Origin: Flavobacteriaceae bacterium
GTDB taxonomy: Bacteria; Bacteroidota; Bacteroidia; Flavobacteriales; Flavobacteriaceae
Assembly: GCA_947451525.1 (NCBI GenBank)
Contig: CANFZM010000003.1
Location: forward strand, 62,001-126,000
DNA: 64,000 bases
Reading direction: 5' to 3'
Shown here piece by piece: positions 60,779 to 64,000 of this stretch; within the stretch, counting starts at the first letter, position 1; every line of letters begins with the position of its first letter. A model generated the notes under the pieces. The model ran no database searches and was not told the DNA's origin. It saw nothing but the letters and a program-made list of their open reading frames with translations. A program made the translations under genes and the position numbers.

Positions 60779-63055
60779 TTGCCGATGAAAAATATTAAAA
60801 ATGCTTTGTTTTATATAGGGGTAACAGGAGGGTTTACTGCACTAATGTTCTGGATAGTTTCTAAAGGAAAAACCTTAGAAATTGGCAGAAGCGTGGTTGC
60901 TAAATCATCTGGCGATACAATGTTTGGTCAGTTTTTGACTTCTTTAATTCATAATTTAGAGCATCCTTTAGCGATTTTATTATTGCAAATAATCACCATT
61001 ATTATTGTCGCTCGTTTCTTTGGATGGATCTTCCGAAAAATTGGACAGCCTTCGGTTATTGGCGAAATTATTGCTGGTATTTTTCTAGGCCCATCTATGG
61101 TTGGGATGTATTTTCCAGAATATTCTGCCATGCTTTTTCCTGCAGATTCACTTGGTAATCTTCAGTTTTTAAGTCAAATAGGTTTAATACTTTTCATGTT
61201 TGTAGTCGGAATGGAACTCGATTTGAAAGTTCTAAAAAACAGAGCCAATGAGGCTATTGTTATAAGTCATGCTAGTATTGTAATTCCGTTTACTTTAGGT
61301 ATCGGTTTAGCCTATTTTGTATACTATCGATTTGCTCCCGTGGGCGTTCCTTTCCTATCGTTTGCTTTGTTTATGGGAATTGCAATGAGTATCACGGCCT
61401 TTCCTGTTTTGGCTAGAATTGTGCAAGAACGAGGAATTCATAAAACCAAATTAGGCGCCATTGTTATTACTTGTGCTGCCGCCGATGATATTACTGCATG
61501 GTGTATTCTTGCTGCAGTTATTGCTATTGTAAAAGCAGGAAGTTTTGCTAGTTCCATGTATATTATATCCATGGCATTGCTTTATGTTTTGGTTATGCTA
61601 TTTGTAGTTAAACCATTTCTAAAAAAAATAGGAGACTTATTTGCAACTAGAGAAAACCTTAGTAAACCTGTAGTGGCTATCTTCTTAGTAACATTAATAA
61701 TATCCTCTTACATTACCGAAATAATAGGAATTCATGCTTTGTTTGGCGCTTTTATGACGGGTGCAATTATGCCAGACATTACCAAAATTAGAAAAATTAT
61801 TATTGAAAAAGTAGAAGACGTTGCTTTAATATTATTACTCCCTTTGTTCTTTGTTTTCACAGGATTAAGAACCGAAATTGGGTTAATCAACGATGCTTAT
61901 TTATGGCAAATTACTGGGTTAATTATCTTGGTAGCAGTTGTTGGAAAGTTTTTCGGAAGCGCCTTAGCCGCCAAATTTGTAGGACAAAATTGGAGGGATA
62001 GTTTAACCATTGGTGCCTTGATGAATACGCGAGGATTGATGGAATTAATTGTATTAAATATTGGTTTAGATTTAAAAGTACTAACGCCAGAAGTGTTTAC
62101 TATGATGGTAATTATGGCTCTAGTTACCACTTTTATGACGGGACCTGCAATAGATCTTATTGATTTTATTTTTAATCGAAAGGCAAATCTCCTTCCAAAG
62201 GCGACAATAGATAATAGTAAATTTAAGGTATTAATATCCTTCGGAACTAATGAAAAAGGGAAATCCCTACTCCGATTGGCTAATAGTTTTGTAAGAAAAC
62301 AAAAAGAAAATTCCAATGTTACCGTGTTGCATTTATCTTTAAGTGACGAGGTACATTCCTACAATTTAAAAGATTACGAAACAGAAACTTTCGAACCTAT
62401 TTTATTAGAAGCAAACCATCTAAATCAAGAAGTTACACCCATTTTCAAATCTACCCTTGATATAGAAAGTGATATTGCCGATATTGCTACTCGTGGCGAA
62501 TTTGATTTGGTTTTAGTAGGATTAGGAAAATCTATTTTTGAAGGTTCTCTTTTAGGAAAAGTACTTGGATTTACTACTAGAATCATAAACCCAGAAAGGC
62601 TTTTAGATAAATTCACAGGTAAAGAAGGTCTTTTTGAAAATTCTCCTTTTGATGATAAAACCCGTTTACTAATTTCCAAAAGTAAAATGCCAATTGGAAT
62701 TTTAGTCGATAAAGAACTAACTGAAATTAACGAAGTTTTAGTGCCTATTTTCGGTATAGAGGATGCTTTTTTAATTGATTATGCTCAAAAACTAATCTAC
62801 AACAACGAGTCTAAAGTTACCGTTTTGGAAATTAACGATCAGGTGAAAAACAATTTCATCATTGAAAATGCAATAACAACTTTAGATAATACTTATCCTA
62901 GCTCTATATCTATTATTACTGAAGGAGAGATGAAAGCAGGCTTTTTAGCAAAGCAAGATTTGATGTTAATCTCTTTAGAAAGTTGGAAAAAATTGGTTGA
63001 TGCACAAAGTGTTTGGTTGAGCACCGTTCCTTCGGTGTTGATTATTAAGCCGTAA
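60779..63055 (+). CDS. cation:proton antiporter (CPA2-type) with C-terminal cytosolic domain
   Basis: GQPSVIGEIIAGIFLGPS, MGIAMSITAFPVLARI, ITCAAADDITAWC. Confidence 0.93.
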   Translation: MPMKNIKNALFYIGVTGGFTALMFWIVSKGKTLEIGRSVVAKSSGDTMFGQFLTSLIHNLEHPLAILLLQIITIIIVARFFGWIFRKIGQPSVIGEIIAGIFLGPSMVGMYFPEYSAMLFPADSLGNLQFLSQIGLILFMFVVGMELDLKVLKNRANEAIVISHASIVIPFTLGIGLAYFVYYRFAPVGVPFLSFALFMGIAMSITAFPVLARIVQERGIHKTKLGAIVITCAAADDITAWCILAAVIAIVKAGSFASSMYIISMALLYVLVMLFVVKPFLKKIGDLFATRENLSKPVVAIFLVTLIISSYITEIIGIHALFGAFMTGAIMPDITKIRKIIIEKVEDVALILLLPLFFVFTGLRTEIGLINDAYLWQITGLIILVAVVGKFFGSALAAKFVGQNWRDSLTIGALMNTRGLMELIVLNIGLDLKVLTPEVFTMMVIMALVTTFMTGPAIDLIDFIFNRKANLLPKATIDNSKFKVLISFGTNEKGKSLLRLANSFVRKQKENSNVTVLHLSLSDEVHSYNLKDYETETFEPILLEANHLNQEVTPIFKSTLDIESDIADIATRGEFDLVLVGLGKSIFEGSLLGKVLGFTTRIINPERLLDKFTGKEGLFENSPFDDKTRLLISKSKMPIGILVDKELTEINEVLVPIFGIEDAFLIDYAQKLIYNNESKVTVLEINDQVKNNFIIENAITTLDNTYPSSISIITEGEMKAGFLAKQDLMLISLESWKKLVDAQSVWLSTVPSVLIIKP

Positions 63056-64000
63056 TTAAAACCCTAAATCCAACACATACGAAATTTTTAAAGCCAAGTT
63101 GTCTTCCAGTTTAGGCAATCCATAAGGGCCATATCTAAAGAAAAAAGTAAGACCAAAACCTTTAAAAATGGAGTTGGCTTCAACACCACTTTCTAGAAAA
63201 CCTTTTTCCAACGTTTTGTATTCCAATCCAATATGTTGTTGTGGTTTGTCCATAGTTCCAATTGCCATTCTAGTAACAACCGAAATTAGAGGCTTAATTT
63301 TATAGGCTAATTTCACTTTATTAAAAGTATGTTTCGCTTGAAAAGTAATATATTTACTGGAGAAAAATTCATTAAAATACATCGTTTCAAAACTGTTTTT
63401 ACCTGCAAATGTGATTCTTTTTAGCATAGAATCTTTATTCAAATTATTCGGAGCAATACTATAAAGATGCGTTAACGGAACGTCGCCCAACGCTAATCCT
63501 CCCTGTAAAGTAAAGGAAGTGGTTTGCCCGGATAAAAACGGAATTTCATGTACAATACGCAAATCTATTTTAGTAAAATCAAAATCACTACCCATAATAG
63601 TAGCAAACGATTTGGTAAATTGAAACGAAATTTTAGGATATTTTTTATCAATTTCTAATCTTCCTGTAGAGGTTTGCATATAATCACTAAAAGGATTCCA
63701 CTGAATTGCAAATTGCAAAGTACTAGTATTGAAATTGGTATATTCATGATCTTTCGCAAGAAATTTATAATCAAAAAGCGGGTTGATTTCACTTTTTGCA
63801 ATAGCAAAATAGGTGTCGGTTTTTGCAAAATATTTACTTTCTACAAAGGCAGAAAACGTTTTGTAATTATAAAATGTAGAAATATTTATAGGCCTTGGAT
63901 CGTATATTTTAAAACGTTTGCTTTCGGTTGCAAATTCAATTTGTCCAATTTCCTTGAGATCATTAGTATAAGAAGCACTTGCCCAGGTCGTAGTTTCTTT
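63056..64000 (-). CDS. DUF5686-type outer membrane protein, C-terminal part; continues past the window edge
   Basis: Frame is open from 63718 up to 64000 on the minus strand; beta-barrel-like C-terminus ending in F. Confidence 0.75.
   Translation of the reverse strand, partial: KETTTWASASYTNDLKEIGQIEFATESKRFKIYDPRPINISTFYNYKTFSAFVESKYFAKTDTYFAIAKSEINPLFDYKFLAKDHEYTNFNTSTLQFAIQWNPFSDYMQTSTGRLEIDKKYPKISFQFTKSFATIMGSDFDFTKIDLRIVHEIPFLSGQTTSFTLQGGLALGDVPLTHLYSIAPNNLNKDSMLKRITFAGKNSFETMYFNEFFSSKYITFQAKHTFNKVKLAYKIKPLISVVTRMAIGTMDKPQQHIGLEYKTLEKGFLESGVEANSIFKGFGLTFFFRYGPYGLPKLEDNLALKISYVLDLGF

Overview
AT-rich Bacteroidetes chromosome segment, most likely a Flavobacterium-like genus judging from protein families, T9SS sorting tails and TAnnTTTG-type promoter motifs. 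It is mostly housekeeping: sdhCAB, a GH92 mannosidase, glyS, thiL, pfkB-family kinase, lepA, dusB, rbfA, ribE, pdxA, rpmF-fabH-accB-accC, truB-uppP-ftsX, leuS, ald, lrp, pckA, hemD, pyrC, rpoN, asnS, an RND exporter, a Na+/H+ antiporter, one CAT-anticodon tRNA and two T9SS-secreted delta-60 repeat proteins. The most unusual locus is leuS. A block of about 480 nt encodes a DUF559 (Vsr/PD-(D/E)XK-like) endonuclease domain, is bounded by inverted G/C-rich hairpins, and is inserted in frame at the edge of the LeuRS editing (CP1) domain. It has no intein splice signals. Solo copies of what looks like the same hairpin family lie between genes elsewhere in the window (about 16.35, 18.53 and 18.71 kb). 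This suggests a nuclease-associated palindromic mobile element. Other notable items: a ParE-type toxin-antitoxin cassette bracketed by an 81-bp imperfect duplication of the neighbouring gene's 3' end; two genes each broken by one in-frame nonsense codon (13894 and 50830); and several interspersed repeat families that sit on or supply stop codons. All calls come from reading the sequence and the ORF track; no database search was run.
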